A stretch of DNA of 64,000 bases from Ascarosepion bandense (taxonomy: Eukaryota > Mollusca > Cephalopoda > Sepiida > Sepiidae), in contig JBBBDQ010001918.1 of NCBI GenBank assembly GCA_037127315.1, positions 5,422,501 to 5,486,500 of the forward strand. Reading direction: 5' to 3'. Below, in pieces: positions 33,096 to 46,000 of the stretch (position 1 is its first letter; every line of letters starts with the position of its first letter). The notes beneath the pieces are model-generated. The model was not told where the DNA came from. It did no database searches and saw only the letters and a list, made by a program, of their open reading frames with translations. The position numbers and the translations under genes are program-made.

Positions 33096-34315
33096 TGGCA
33101 ACGGATGATAAAGAAGAAGAAGAAGAAGAAGAAGAAGAAGAAGAAGAAGAAAACAGAACGAAGGGGCAGAGGAAAAAGTAGAATGAGAAAGAAGGTACAA
33201 AACGAAGAAGAAGAAGAGGTGAGTAGGTGTAAGAAGAAAAAAGTAAAGGAAGAAGAATTAGGGTGAGAAAGAAGAAGGTGCCAAGAAAAAGAAAAAGTGT
33301 ATGAAGAAGAAGAAAAAGAAGAAAAAGATGAAGAAAAAAAAAGGAGGAGGCGGAGGAAGAAGTAAAATGAGAAAGAAGAAGGTTTAAAAAGAAGAAGAAG
33401 AAGAAGAAGAAGAAGAAGAAGAAGGAGGAGGAGGTGAGTAGGTGTAAGAAGAAAAAAGAGAAGGAAGAGGCGGAGGAAGAAGTAAAATGAGAAAGAAGAA
33501 GGTTTAAAAAGAAGAAGAAGAAGAAGAAGGAGGAGGAGGAGGAGGAGGTGAGTAGGTGTAAGAAGAAAAAAGAGAAGGAAGAGGCGGAGGAAGAAGAAGT
33601 AAAATGAGAAAGAAGAAGGTTTAAAAAGAAGAAGAAAAAAGAAGAAAAAGAAGAGGTGAGTAGGTATAAGAAGAAAAAAGGAAATGAAGAAGAATTAGGG
33701 TGAGAAAGAAGAAGGTGCCAAAAGAAGAAGGTGAAAGAAGAAGAAGAAAAAGAAGAAGGAGGAGGAGGAGGTGAGGAGGTGTAAGAAGAAAAAAGAGAAG
33801 GAAGAGGCGGAGGAAGAAGAAGTAAAATGAGAAAGAAGAAGGTTTAAAAAGAAGAAGAAAAAAGAAGAAAAAGAAGAGGTGAGTAGGCATAAGAAGAAAA
33901 AGGAAATGAAGAAGAATTAGGGAGAGAAAGAAGAAGGTGCCAATAGAAGAAGATGTAAGAAGAAAAAGAAGAAGATAAAGAATAGGAGGTGAGTAGGTGT
34001 GAAAATAAAAAAGAGATGGAAGGGGCGGGGAAAGAGCAGTAGGATGAGGAAGAAGAAGGTATAAAAAAAATAAATGAAGAAAAAGAAAAGAAAAATAATA
34101 TAACTTAAATTAAAATTAAAATAAGTTGGACAAAAAAAATAGCCATGACGAATAGTAAGAAAAAAAAGTTAAAATAAAATGAAAAGAAGAGGGATAGATA
34201 AAGAGACAATACGAAGAAAAAACAGAGGTAGAAGAAGCAACAGAAGAAGATGAAGAAGCAGGAGGAGGAGATGAAGAAGAAGGAGGAGGAGAAGAAGAAA
34301 ATAAGAAGAAAAGAA
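33096..34315 (+). repeat. Polypurine (GAA)n block with about 110-bp minisatellite
   Basis: About 1.2 kb dominated by A and G. A landmark GAGGTGAGTAGGTGTAAGAA recurs near 33217, 33431, 33546, 33653, 33769, 33877 and 33987, i.e. at about 107-116 bp, with one double spacing. The units share TAAAATGAGAAAGAAGAAGG and GAAGAGGCGGAGGAAG. Translated K/E/R or S/F/L peptides are artefacts. Confidence 0.93.
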
Positions 34316-34325
34316 ACCTAAATCA

Positions 34326-34640
34326 AAACGATAACCGTCAGTCAGTTAAGTGCCATACGTGATACACGCTTGGGCGATCATGTCTCGAAAGAGACATGAC
34401 TGACTGGACAGAAGATTATCCCGCAGTAGCCATTGCTTTCTGCGGTAGATTGATTGCTAGCCAAGGCTATAGAACTCAATCTGTCTTATTATTTAACCCA
34501 TAACTGGAGGGGAAGAGACGGATTAATACCTTTCCCAAGAGTATTTGCACGTAAATGAATGCAACGAATTCAACTGGAACTCGAACTCAGCTCCCCGATT
34601 TCACATTCCGAGCCAATAACCACTGCACCACAACGCACAT
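34326..34640 (-). repeat. SINE-A copy, full length
   Basis: The most complete SINE-A. On the minus strand the head is ATGTGCGTTGTGGTGCAGTG (A box) and GAGTTCGAGTTCC (B box). The body has TTATGGGTTAAATAA and the 3' palindrome CATGTCTCTTTCGAGACATG, then GTATCACGTATGGCACTTAA. Confidence 0.92.
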
Positions 34641-35020
34641 AAATAGCACAGATAGTAGAGACAAGACTAACAAACTTAAAAAGAAGAATGAGAAAAATGA
34701 AGAAAGTTAAACCAAAATGAACACAAGACATGACATAAGAAGCTGTATAAGAAGAAATTAAAAGAAAAAGCTGACGATAAAGACAAAAAAGAAGAAACGT
34801 GTGAAGAGAGAGAATAAGAAGAAAAAGATGATGATGAAGGAAAAATGAAAAAAAAAACATATTAAAAAGAATTAAAATTAAGTTAAGTAAAAAAGGTAAA
34901 CACGACGGACAAACAAAAGATTCAATAAGAATTATAAAATCTTTCATTTTACTTCGACCTCTAAAGTAGCTTTAATAAAGGAAAACATGTTAGACTGAGA
35001 TATATTTCCTAGTTATTTCT
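34641..35020. other. A/G-rich sequence without a gene
   Basis: Continuation of purine-rich, AAGAAG-containing sequence. No supportable gene. Confidence 0.55.
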
Positions 35021-35024
35021 TTTC

Positions 35025-35800
35025 TTCTTCTTCTATGTGCCCTATCCTTCCAGATCATAAGCGGTCATGGCTTTCCACGTCTCCCTATCCCTGGTGGCTC
35101 TTAGTATATTTTCTCCTGTTACACCACGTATCCCCCGTTCCGTCATCCACCTGCTCAGGCTCTCCATATATATTATCCGCTGCATTCTTCTGTCTCTTTT
35201 TCCGTCTATCTAGCCTGTCAGTATCAGGTTCTCCTTCCTCATTGCATATCCCAGGAACTTCAGTTGTCTCTTTCTGGTGCTCACTAGTAATTATCTTTTA
35301 CTTGCCATTCTTTCCAAAACCTCATCATTGCTCACATACTCAGTCCATGATATTCGCAGCATCTTTCTGAAGAACCACATTTTCGCTGCTTCAGTTTTTT
35401 CCTCATCTTCGATGATATTGTTTAGCATTCCCTGACGTATTGACAAACTGATATCACATAGCAATCTAGTACTCCCTGTTTGGTTTCTAATGAAATAGTC
35501 CTGCGTTTTAGTACTTTACTCAGCTTCTGGAATGCGTCCATCACCATGCCAGTTAACATTCGGATCTCAGTGTCGCGCTTTCCTTCTCCGGTTAGAACAC
35601 TTCCTATGTATTTAAATTTTTGTACTTGCTTGATTCTAGTATCCCCCACCTGTAATTGGCATTTTGGGTTGCTCTTTTTGCTGATGACCATGCATTCAGT
35701 TTTCTTGCAGTTTGCTTGTAGTACTCTATTGTCACTCTCCTCAACTACCTTCTGTAGGCGGTCTTGTAGTTTTCTTTCCGTCTTCTGCAATCAGCACTAT
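35025..35800 (-). pseudogene. L-A LINE 3' end
   Basis: A minus-strand frame from 35790 to 35422 (122 residues) reads NCKKTECMVISKKSNP, then QVQKFKYIGSVLTGEGKRD, DAFQKLSKVLKRRTISLETK and VLDCYVISV: the fingers/thumb-to-C-terminal stretch of RTE-like LINEs. Downstream frames continue to the conserved end near 35040 (the GGCACATAGAAGAAG tail). Reverse transcriptase catalytic motifs lie further 5' and are absent. It is disrupted after YVISV. Confidence 0.87.
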
Positions 35801-35875
35801 TGTCGGATTCCGATCCCTATATTTAACTATATTTATGCGTATATCATTATACACGCCCAATATATATATATACTA

Positions 35876-36930
35876 TAGTCATCCGCAGACAGATCTGTTT
35901 CGCTGTATCACAGCTCATCAGTACGGTTAGACTCCGATTTTAACCCAGGATTGGAACTTAAGTCACTGATGCCTCCTCAACAGGTGTTTACTCGTGCAAC
36001 CAGACTGGCAACTGGGTCCCACCCATTCACAGTCAGGATAGCCAAATGCAGACGACAATTCTACTCCTGCAGCATCTTCTCTCGCACTTCCCGCCCGTGG
36101 AACTCGCTCCCGTATTCTTGCTTTCCTGACGGCTACAACCTCCAGAAATTTAAATGCAAAGTCAATACTCATCTACTAACCACCGGACTCTAGCTCTCTC
36201 CCCACCCATGTATAACCTTCCCTTTCTCTCCACCTATGTATCTGTCATCGCACCTGCTTTCTCAGCTTTCTATTGTTCCTTTCTAACTAGGTTGTACTCC
36301 TCACTCTTTTCTAATTAATCTTTTTACATTTATGTAGCCCCTTGCACATCAGTGGCGTTTCCGAGGTGAAATGATTAAAAAAAAAAAAACCCGACCGAAT
36401 TGGCGTCAGTCGGCGATCTACCGCTGGGCTACGAGTGTTTGGTAGAAGAAGGCAGATTTTTAGTGCGTATATCATTATACACGCCCAATAGCCATAGTGC
36501 TCTAATTCATTATTGAATGAGCAATGCGTATATGCCGGAGTGGCTACTGTTTTCAAAGTCTCCTATTCTTCCAGAGTGCTCAGTCAGGGTGTGAGAGCGT
36601 ATAGTCATCCACATACAAGCCTGTTTTGCTGTATCACAGGTCATCAGTGTCGCTAGACGTATTCACTTGCTTCTGGCCAGGATCGAAAGTTGACCAATTG
36701 TCTGTCGGAGTCGCTACCCACTAAACCACAGGCGCATGGAATCAGAGAACGAAAATTTTAACGTGTTGTATATAAGCAGTGTACACGCACCAGTTACTGA
36801 AATAACTCAATTCATTTCTAAAAAGCAATGCATATATCACAGCTCATCAGTGTGACTAGACACATCCACTTTCTTCTGGCCGGGATTGAAACTCGACCGA
36901 TTTGGTGTCAGTCGGAATCACTACCTCACT
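35876..36930 (-). repeat. SINE-B trimer interrupted by L-B
   Basis: Three head-to-tail SINE-B copies: the first is 35876-35957 plus 36391-36602, the second 36603-36825 and the third, partial, 36826-36930. The first is split inside its B-box region, between GGATTG and AACCCGACCGAATTGG, by the L-B tail at 35958-36390. Order of events: the SINE-B array first, then L-B insertion. Confidence 0.85.
35960..36388 (+). pseudogene. L-B LINE 3' end inserted into SINE-B
   Basis: Frame 35951-36193 reads RATRLATGSHPFTVR, then FYSCSIFSRTSRPWNSLP, CFPDGYNLQKFKCKVN and stops. This is the L-B C-terminus. The 3' untranslated region ends in GTGGCGTTTCCGAGGTGAAA and a poly(A) of about 12. The poly(A) end and the clean interruption of SINE-B show a target-primed insertion. 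Compared with other copies its 3' region has a distinct, pyrimidine-rich middle, so it belongs to a separate subfamily. Confidence 0.87.
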
Positions 36931-36934
36931 CCCG

Positions 36935-36992
36935 GCAATAATTATTAGGCCATCCTTGTTAAAAAAAAAAAAATAATAATCAGTAATATCAG
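36935..36992. repeat. MITE terminal fragment
   Basis: CCCGGCAATAATTATTAGGCCATCC matches the terminal repeat of the MITE at 23718 but nothing of the interior follows; a PLE piece begins at 36993. Confidence 0.65.
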
Positions 36993-37450
36993 ACAGATTT
37001 CTATCAAACCAACCCAGACTTAATAAAATCTCGTTTAAATCTGGTCATAACACATTACATTGCATTTAAATATATGGTTCAATTAACATCTCGGGCTCTC
37101 GCGTGGTGTGACGTCATAAAACCGCATTACAAATTTACGAGCTCCGTTTGCTATTTGGTGGCAGTTGTCGTTGCTTAGCAAAAATTTATGTCAACACAAG
37201 ATAAAACCGTCTTTGATGGTGGATGTTTTTTTTTATGTTAGCGTCTCTGTAACCTCTCTGAAGATTTCTCATGTGAGCCGAAAGTCCAGAACCAACCTAA
37301 TAAAAAATTATCCAAATGTTGGAGAATTTTTTTTTTTATTTTCACCTGAAATTAAAGCCAAAATACGACGTTTAGAACGGCTCATGATTAAACATAATAG
37401 ACGTTCATTGTCTCTTATATTTAACAGTATATGCTTAGAAAATTATTTGC
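36993..37450 (+). repeat. PLE lineage-1 3' end with hammerhead-like core
   Basis: Starts with LSNQPRLNKISFKSGHN, the last residues of the PLE endonuclease frame (compare 23320-23354). It then follows the same 3' region. At 37258-37264 CTGAAGA is followed by TTTCTCATGTGAGCC and GAAAG at 37280. It ends at the (AT)n at 37462. Confidence 0.77.
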
Positions 37451-37460
37451 TGCCTCGATA

Positions 37461-37461
<1 letters not shown>

Positions 37462-37514
<53 letters not shown>
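37462..37514. repeat. (AT)n microsatellite
   Basis: About 26 TA dinucleotides. Further microsatellites in this stretch: (CA)n(TA)n at 37699-37757 and (AT)n at 37908-37926 and 37952-38006. Confidence 0.97.
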
Positions 37515-37518
<4 letters not shown>

Positions 37519-37696
37519 TGATAAGTATAAACCGAAGCAACGGAAATGAAACATTTTATAATTTAAACCACTCATTATTAATATTTATCTAATAGCTCTG
37601 TTATATTACATTAAACACTGTTGTATTAACACCAGAAAAATATATTATATATGTGCGTGTAATTGCCTAAATATGCATATGTATACTTATTGATAT

Positions 37697-37756
<60 letters not shown>

Positions 37757-37950
37757 TTCTCCTTGCATTTTACTAATTTTTCTATTTTTTTAAATCTCAA
37801 TTTTTTACTACGTGTAATGTTAGAACATTAAGGTTTTTAATCTATAATTTGCAAATTCTTGTAATCTTAGAATATTTAGGCTTTTAATTTTTTATTTGCT
37901 AATTCTGTATATATATATATATATATTGCAGATTGCTCTGTAAATTCTGG

Positions 37951-38006
<56 letters not shown>

Positions 38007-38009
<3 letters not shown>

Positions 38010-38560
38010 GCAGATTGATCCGAAAATGTCACGTGAGGCGCCTTTCAAGGAGGTAGTAATTTCCTCAATATAGGTAACTCATTTATGAAAAGAAACACAG
38101 CTTTTTACTGGACAGTATAATTGAAATAATCTATTCTTCATCGTTAGTTTAAATTTGATGGGGTCATTTTGATTAGTAACAAGCTTTGCGATTTTCTATT
38201 TTCTGTAATGTAATTTTGATTGTCCGGAAAGTTCATGGCGATAAGCACAAAATAGTTTTATATCATTAAATATTTACTCAACTGAATATGAATCATTTTA
38301 TTGCATTCTTTTCACTCACATCACGTGATACCCAAGTTTCATTTTGATGTTCATGGATGGTGGATTTTGATAATATTAGTGTTTCTGCCAATTCTTGCGT
38401 TGTGTAATACAGGTTATTCCCAACCAATGTCTTTATTTAGTGGTCATCACGAGTAGCGGGGGCGGGCGCCTAAGAGTTCCGCATCAATATGACTACAATC
38501 AGCAACTTTAATTTTAGCAAACCACTTCCGTTCAGATCTGTTAGCAAAAGTACCTTCACC
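38007..38560. other. No recognisable gene
   Basis: Nothing assignable on either strand. Confidence 0.5.
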
Positions 38561-38569
38561 GTAGACATC

Positions 38570-39240
38570 TTCTTTTCGTCTTTTATGTACCTTGTCTCTT
38601 CAGGACGTAGGCGACTATGGCCTTCCACGTCTTCCTATTCCTGGTGGCTCTTAGCACGCTTTCTCCTGTAACGTCTCTCAGCCCCCGTTCTGTCATCCAC
38701 CTGCTCAGGCTCTTTGAATATGTCATCCGTTGCTTTCCTCTGTCTCTTTTTCTTTCTATTTGGCATGTTAGTATCAGGTTCTCTAAGCTCTTCTTCCTCA
38801 TTGCATATCCTAGGCACTTCAGCTGTCTCTCATCTGATACTCAGTATTAGTTTCCTTTTTGTTTCCATCATTTCTAAGACTTCATCATTGCTCACATGCT
38901 CGATCCATGATATTCGTAGCATGCTTCTGTAGAACAACATTTCAGTTGCTTCAAGTTTTTCCTTCATCTTTGATGAAGCATTCACTGCCATATTGAAGAA
39001 CGAACAACACATAGAAATCCAGTACTCTCTTCCTTGTTTCTAGCTAAATTGTCCTGTTTCTTAATACTTTACTCAACTTCTCGAATGCTTCCTTCGTCAT
39101 GCCAATACGCCTTCGGATCTCTGTGTCACACTTTCCGTCTTCTGTTATAACACTTTTCAGGTATTTAAATTTGTGTACTTGCTTGACTCTAGTATCCCCC
39201 ACCTGTATTTGGCTTATTGGGCTACCCTTTTTCCTTTGAG
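38570..39240 (-). pseudogene. L-A LINE 3' end
   Basis: A minus-strand frame from 38801 to 38583 reads LENLILTCQIERKRDRGKQR, then LSRWMTERGLRDVTGESVLR and AIVAYVLKRQGT: the intact C-terminal tail of L-A. Upstream, 39012 to 38830 gives NASSKMKEKLEATEMLFYR and MLRISWIEHVSNDEVLEMME. This copy shows what the 128-bp satellite at 43-48 kb looks like in its original single-copy context. Frames are shifted against one another. Confidence 0.87.
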
Positions 39241-39724
39241 GAGAATCTTTGACTAAAAACCAAATTTGTTTTTAAGATAAAGATTTATATAACTTTCAAT
39301 CGACAGCATATCTGGCTGTTCAGTCATTGATATTTTACTCATAAGGGACCGGTTAATATTACCATTATACTTTATCCTAACCGCACTTACATTGTCTGAA
39401 AGAAATAAAATACTTCTAATTAGTTTGAAGATAGTAATATTATGATGAGTGTACTGACGTTGTTTCATTAATAATTGTACAGGAGAAACATATCTTCTTC
39501 TTTTTGTGTTCTGGGTAATCAGAGGCAGGGTTACTTAAATTTTGGGAGGAAACAGGGTAAGAGGATGTCAAGAACCGCTGGCCAAGACCAATGAATGATG
39601 AACCTTCGTAGTTTATTAAATGTGTTGATGGCAAGTGAATTCTATTCGTTGATTTGCAATTATGTTGATTTGTTTCCAGTTATTTCACTTATTGCATGAA
39701 TTGTAACGGATTTGCCAATTTCCG
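39241..39724. other. No recognisable gene
   Basis: No recognised family or coding signature. Confidence 0.5.
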
Positions 39725-40510
39725 GGCGCTCAAGTTTCTTGGCCTAATTTTATCATCCGACCTCAAGTGGAATGACTACATTGAATCCACAGCTGATACT
39801 GCTGCTATGAAGGTTGGTTACTTGTGTAAGGACAGGAAGTTTTTTCACGTCTAAATCCACGTTTTACATATATAAATTTACCTTCCGGTTGTGCATTGAA
39901 TACTGCCGTCACATTTTATCGGGTGCCCCTGCTATTCATTTCGGGCTTCTTGACAAAATTCAACCAAGAATCTGCAATGTAATTGATTCCAATCTGGTAG
40001 CTCAACTCCAGTCACTTTCTCACTGAGGTAATGTGGCTTCTCTCTGTCTCATCTACAAATATTTTCACGGCTTTTGCTCCGGAGAGCGTAGATCTCTGTT
40101 GCCCACACTGCATGAATTTACTCGAGCTGCTAGACTAGCAACTAGGTCCTACCCTTTTACACTAAAACAATCAAATGTAACCGCAACTTCTTCTTTATCA
40201 GATTCTTTGCTCGCACTTCTCGCCTGCGAAATTCCTTCCTGTATAATTGCTTCCCTGACGGTACAATCTCTAAGAATTTAAATGCAAAGTCAGTTGCCAT
40301 CTCTGATCTTCTTGACTCACATCTTTTCCCTGACGACCCTTTTATGATATTCTTCTTCCTTTAAACTTTACTCTCATACAGCCCTCTTCACACCAGTGTT
40401 CGTATTCTTTTCCCGTAACTTGTTCCTCTTTCTCATCACTCATCTCTTATGTAACCCCCTGTGCACCAGTGGCAGTTCTGCTCTTGCTTGGGGTGAAATG
40501 ATTAGGATAA
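39725..40510 (+). pseudogene. L-B LINE C-terminal fragment
   Basis: Frames in order: LKFLGLILSSDLKWNDYIES (39735 on), AAMKVGYLC, FRLCIEYCRHILSGAPAIH, LDKIQPRICNVIDSNLVAQL, then YKYFHGFCSGERRSL and RLATRSYPF. These parallel the 28.4-29.2 kb copy but with stops and frameshifts. The 3' untranslated region ends CTTGGGGTGAAATGATTA at 40500. It is older than the 28 kb copy. Confidence 0.85.
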
Positions 40511-40596
40511 AAGAGATAGAAATGAAATTACTCAACAGAAAGCAACCGTGATTGCTCGATCAGTTCGAACTTTTCCTCATGAACATTACCATTTAA

Positions 40597-40650
40597 TCAG
40601 TTCTTTAAAAGTAATACGTACTACACGCATGGGCGATCATGTCTCTTTTG
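40597..40650 (-). repeat. SINE-A 3' fragment
   Basis: Contains ACACGCATGGGCGATCATGT, the last about 50 bp of SINE-A. Confidence 0.75.
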
Positions 40651-40887
40651 ATTCATTAATGATTAGGACTTGTGTTCTGGTGCAGAAGATTAAATGAAGA
40701 ATCAACAGGTATATACATTCATTAATTTATGTATGATTTATGCATTGATTAAAATCTAAATATTCGTTTATTTGTTTTTATTTAAACAACACTTTACAAA
40801 TAAATTGTTTGCTTTCGTACACCGAACAACTAATAGAGATAATTCAGGGATTCATTTTTTACGGTATATCGGTAGTGTAAACAGGGC

Positions 40888-41206
40888 ATGCGGATGTGTG
40901 TTGTGGTGCAGTGGATATTGGCTCGGAATGTGAAATCGGGGAGCTGAGTTCGAGTTCCAGTTGAATTTGTTGCATTCACTTACGTACAAATACCCTTGGA
41001 AGGGTATTAAACCGTCTCTTCTCTTTAGCTGTGGGATAATTAACAGAAAAGACTGGGTTCTATGGAAATGGCTGGCAACCAGTCTACTGCAAAAAGTTAT
41101 AGCAATCTACTATGGGAAAATCTTCTGCCCAGTCAGTTATGTCTCTTTCGAGACATGATCGCCCAAGTTTGTATCATGCGTGTCACTTAACTGACTGAAT
41201 GACTAG
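40888..41206 (+). repeat. SINE-A copy, full length
   Basis: GTGTGTTGTGGTGCAGTGG and GAGTTCGAGTTCC mark the tRNA-like boxes. The 3' palindrome and CACTTAACTGACTGA are present. Confidence 0.92.
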
Positions 41207-41795
41207 GCCTTTTTTCTCAGTAATAGGATGCCATTTCTCTTTGCGTTAAACTGGTGTTATTTTTCTCCGTAAAAATTATTGTAGACTAGAACCTGAATTC
41301 GAGTAATAAATGTGTAATGCAAAACAATATTAAACAATCAACAGTGCATGTGTTAACACAATTATTACAGTGGGAATAAAAACATTTAAAGATTATTTTC
41401 ATAAAGAGTTTAAATTAAAGTATATGTGTTTGTGTGTGTGGAATATGTGTTGGCCTACGTGAGAGTCACATGGATGTTTAGGTAAGTCAATAAGTCGAAA
41501 GAGAAAGATATGTCATTGAAAATTGACGTTCTCCAATGGGATCACTTTTTTTTCTTTCTGCGACTACATCTTATAGGAAGAGTTGTAAAAGAGGAAAGAG
41601 AATAATTGTGAATATCATTTCTTATTTATAGGTATAAGGAGCATCCACTAGCGACGTTCTTTTATGAAAGTCAATTGAGATAACTCATAATAGCAACAAA
41701 AATGATATTAGTCGATAAGTAAATAATATAAATACGGAATTTACTACGTCATATTGCTTTTTTTCTCATAGACGGTGTCCAAGTACACCCTACGA
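41207..41795. other. No recognisable gene
   Basis: AT-rich; short GT run near 41426. Nothing else seen. Confidence 0.5.
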
Positions 41796-41841
<46 letters not shown>

Positions 41842-41847
41842 GTCTGT

Positions 41848-41903
<56 letters not shown>

Positions 41904-41904
41904 G

Positions 41905-41968
<64 letters not shown>

Positions 41969-41974
41969 GTCTAT

Positions 41975-42010
<36 letters not shown>

Positions 42011-42016
42011 GTCTGT

Positions 42017-42083
<67 letters not shown>

Positions 42084-42094
42084 CAGTCTGTTCA

Positions 42095-42147
<53 letters not shown>

Positions 42148-42155
42148 CGGTCTGT

Positions 42156-42202
<47 letters not shown>

Positions 42203-42213
42203 CAGTCTGTTCA

Positions 42214-42262
<49 letters not shown>

Positions 42263-42272
42263 CATCTGTTCA

Positions 42273-42334
<62 letters not shown>
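41796..42334. repeat. (ATCT)n array with periodic interruptions
   Basis: About 540 bp of ATCT tetranucleotides broken by AGTCTGTTC or CAGTCTGTTCAT words roughly every 50-90 bp, which shows a higher-order periodicity. Confidence 0.97.
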
Positions 42335-43047
42335 AATCCAAACAGTAAGTGGCATGTAGGTAAAATCCAAAATAAGATCCTATTAATATTCATCTTATTA
42401 ATATTAAAAATGATCCAGGTGGAAGTCTCAATGTAAATCTGTTTTATATTCACAAATAAAACATTGAAAATCATATGTGTCCTATGATTATTTCCGCGAC
42501 TGCCTTTGCCGGCGACCAAAATCTTTTTCGACAATATAAAAACAAACAACGCCCATGTGTGAAATGAAGAATTATAATATTGCAACAATTTACCCATCGC
42601 ACCCTGTACATTAAGAACTTTATGAAAAGTTACTTTTGATGATATTCGGTTATGAAGATCGAATGATGTTAAATAAATAGATAGAATTTTTCACTAATGT
42701 TAAATTATAACAACGTAAGGCAATTTTTAGTTTTAAAATTTTGAAAAGACAGATTGGTGTTTTGTCTTAATAGAAATCGTAAATAAATTGTGTTGTAGAG
42801 TGGCTTACACCCCTGCATCACTCTCATTGATGGAATGGCGCATCGCCTGAAGTGATCTATTTAAAAAAATAGTAGCATTCGAGACGTAATATTCGAGTGT
42901 CATTCGAGTAATATTTGGATTGATTACTTCGGTGACTATGCTGATTTTAATTATTTCTCTCTATGTTGTGAGTTCCCTCTTGTTTGTTTTAAAATTAATT
43001 GACTCTCAAATACTTTAGTTTAATTATTTACTAGGTTTTAGATTTTT
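42335..43047. other. Unassigned; possible mariner end
   Basis: Positions 42585-42608 read, on the minus strand, TACAGGGTGCGATGGGTAAA, a terminal-repeat-like word also found at 29793. The following sequence up to 42350 could be the 5' flank of a mariner-like element, but no transposase was found. Confidence 0.35.
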
Positions 43048-46000
43048 CTTCTTCTATGTGCCTTGCCCTTTCAGGTCATCCATGTCTCCCAAACCCAGGT
43101 GGCTCTTAGCACAGTTTCTCCTGTTACGCCACGCAACATCTGCTCAGGCCAGTCAAGTACGTTGCACACTGTTTTCCCCTGTCTCTCCACTCTATCTGGC
43201 CTGTTAGTATCTCCAAGCCTTCCTTCCTTACTGCATGTCCCACGAACTTGAATTGTCTCTTCCTGATTCTCAGTTTTAATTTATTTTTCGTTTCCATCAT
43301 TTCCAAAACCTCATCATTGCTCACATGCTCGATCCATGATATCCGCAGCATCCTTCTCTAGAACCACATTTCACTTGCTTCTGTCTTTTCCTGATGCTCA
43401 GTATTAATTTCCTTTTCGTTTCCATCATTTCCAAAACCTCATCATTGCTCACATGCTCGATCCATGATATCCGCAGCAGCCTTCTCTAGAACCACATTTC
43501 AGCTGCTTCTGTCTTTTCCTGATGCTCAGTATTATTTTCCTTTTCGTTTCCATCATTTCCAAAACCTCATCATTGCTCACATGCTCGATCCATGATATCC
43601 GCAGCATCCATCTCTAGAACCACATTTCACTTGCTTCTGTCTTTTCCTGATGCTCAGTATTAATTTCCTTTTCGTTTCCATCCTTTCCAAAACCTCATCA
43701 TTGTTCACATGCTCGATCCATGATATCCGCAGCATCCTTCTCTAGAACCACATTTCACTTGCTTCTGTCTTTTCCTGATGCTCAGTATTAATTTCCTTTT
43801 CGTTTCCATCATTTCCAAAACCTCATCATTGCTCACATGCTCGATTCATGATATCCGCAGCATCCATCTCTAGAACCACATTTCACTTGCTTCTGTCTTT
43901 TCCTGATGCTCAGTATTAATTTCCTTTTCGTTTCCATCCTTTCCAAAACCTCATCATTGTTCACATGCTCGATCCATGATATCCGCAGCATCCTTCTCTA
44001 GAACCACATTTCACTTGCTTCTGTCTTTTCCTGATGCTCAGTATTAATTTCCTTTTCGTTTCCATCCTTTCAAAAACCTCATCATTGTTCACATGCTCGA
44101 TCCATGATATCCGCAGCATCCTTCTCTAGAACCACATTTCACTTGCTTCTGTCTTTTCCTGATGCTCAGTATTAATTTCCTTTTCGTTTCCATCCTTTCC
44201 AAAACCTCATCATTGCTCACATGCTCGATCCATGATATCCGCAGCATCCATCTCTAGAACCACATTTCACTTGCTTCTGTCTTTTCCTGATGCTCAGTAT
44301 TAATTTCCTTTTCGTTTCCATCATTTCCAAAACCTCAACATTGCTCACATACTCGATCCATGATATCCGCAGCATCCATCTCTAGAACCACATTTCACTT
44401 GCTTCTGTCTTTTCCTGATGCTCAGTATTAATTTCCTTTTCGTTTCCATCCTTTCCAAAACCTCATCATTTCTCACATGCTCGATCCATGATATCCGCAG
44501 CATCCTTCTCTAGAACCACATTTCACTTGCTTCTGTCTTTTCCTGATGCTCAGTATTATTTTCCTTTTCGTTTCCATCCTTTCCAAAACCTCATCATTGT
44601 TCACATGCTCGATCCATGATATCCGCAGCATCCTTCTCTAGAACCACATTTCACTTGCTTCTGTCTTTTCCTGATGCTCAGTATTAATTTCCATTTCGTT
44701 TCCATCATTTCCAAAACCTCATCATTGCTCACATGCTCGGTCCATGATATCCGCAGCATCCTTCTCTAGAACCACATTTCACTTGCTTCTGTCTTTTCCT
44801 GATGCTCAGTATTACTTTCCTTTTCGTTTCCATCATGTCCAAAACCTCATCATTACTCACATGCTCGATCCATGATATCCGCAGCATCCTACTCTAGAAC
44901 CACATTTCACTTGCATCTGTCTCTTCCTGATACTCAGTATTATTTTCCTTTTCGTTTCCATCATTTCCAAAATCTCATCATTACTCACATGCTCGATCCA
45001 TGATATCCGCAGCATCCTACTCTAGAACCACATTTCACTTGCATCTGTCTCTTCCTGATACTCAGTATTATTTTCCTTTTCGTTTCCATCATTTCCAAAA
45101 CCTCATCATTGCTCACATGCTCGGTCCATGATATCCGCAGCATCCTTCTCTAGAACTTATTTCACTTACTTCTGTCTTTTCCTGATGCTCAGTACTATTT
45201 TCCTTTTCGTTTCCATCATTTCTAAAACCTCATCATTGCTCACATGCTCGATCCATGATATCCGCAGCATCCTTCTCTAGAACTTATTTCACTTGCTTCT
45301 GTCTTTTCCTGATGCTCAGTATTAATTTCCTTTTCGTTTCCATCATTTCCAAAACCTCATCATTGCTCACATGCTCGGTCCATGATATCCGCAGCATCCT
45401 TCTCTAGAACTTATTTCACTTGCTTCTGTCTTTTCCTGATGCTCAGTATTAATTTCCTTTTCGTTTCCATCATTTCCAAAACCTCATCATTGCTCACATG
45501 CTCGGTCCATGATATCCGCAGCATCCTTCTCTAGAACTTATTTCACTTGCTTCTGTCTTTTCCTGATGCTCAGTATTATTTTCCTTTTCGTTTCCATCAT
45601 TTCCAAAACCTCATCATTACTCACATGCTCGATCCATGATATACGCAGAATCCTACTCTAGAACCACATCTCACTTGCTTCTGTCTCTTCCTGATACTCA
45701 GTATTATTTTCCTTTTCGTTTCCATCATTTCCAAAACCTCATCATTGCTCACATGCTCGGTCCATGATATCCGCAGCATCCTTCTCTAGAACTTATTTCA
45801 CTTGCTTCTGTCTTTTCCTGATGCTCAGTATTATTTTCCTTTTCGTTTCCATCATTTCCAAAACCTCATCATTACTCACATGCTCGATCCATGATATACG
45901 CAGCATCCTTCTCTAGAACCACATTTCACTTGCTTCTGTCATATCCTGATGCTCAGTATTATTTTCCTTTTCGTTTCCATCATTTCCAAACATCATCATT

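Noticed and set aside
34326..34640. Functional tRNA genes at the A/B boxes of SINE-A, SINE-B and SINE-C
   Set aside because: Boxes are present but no complete cloverleaf or acceptor stem could be drawn, and each head is followed by a conserved SINE body found at several loci.
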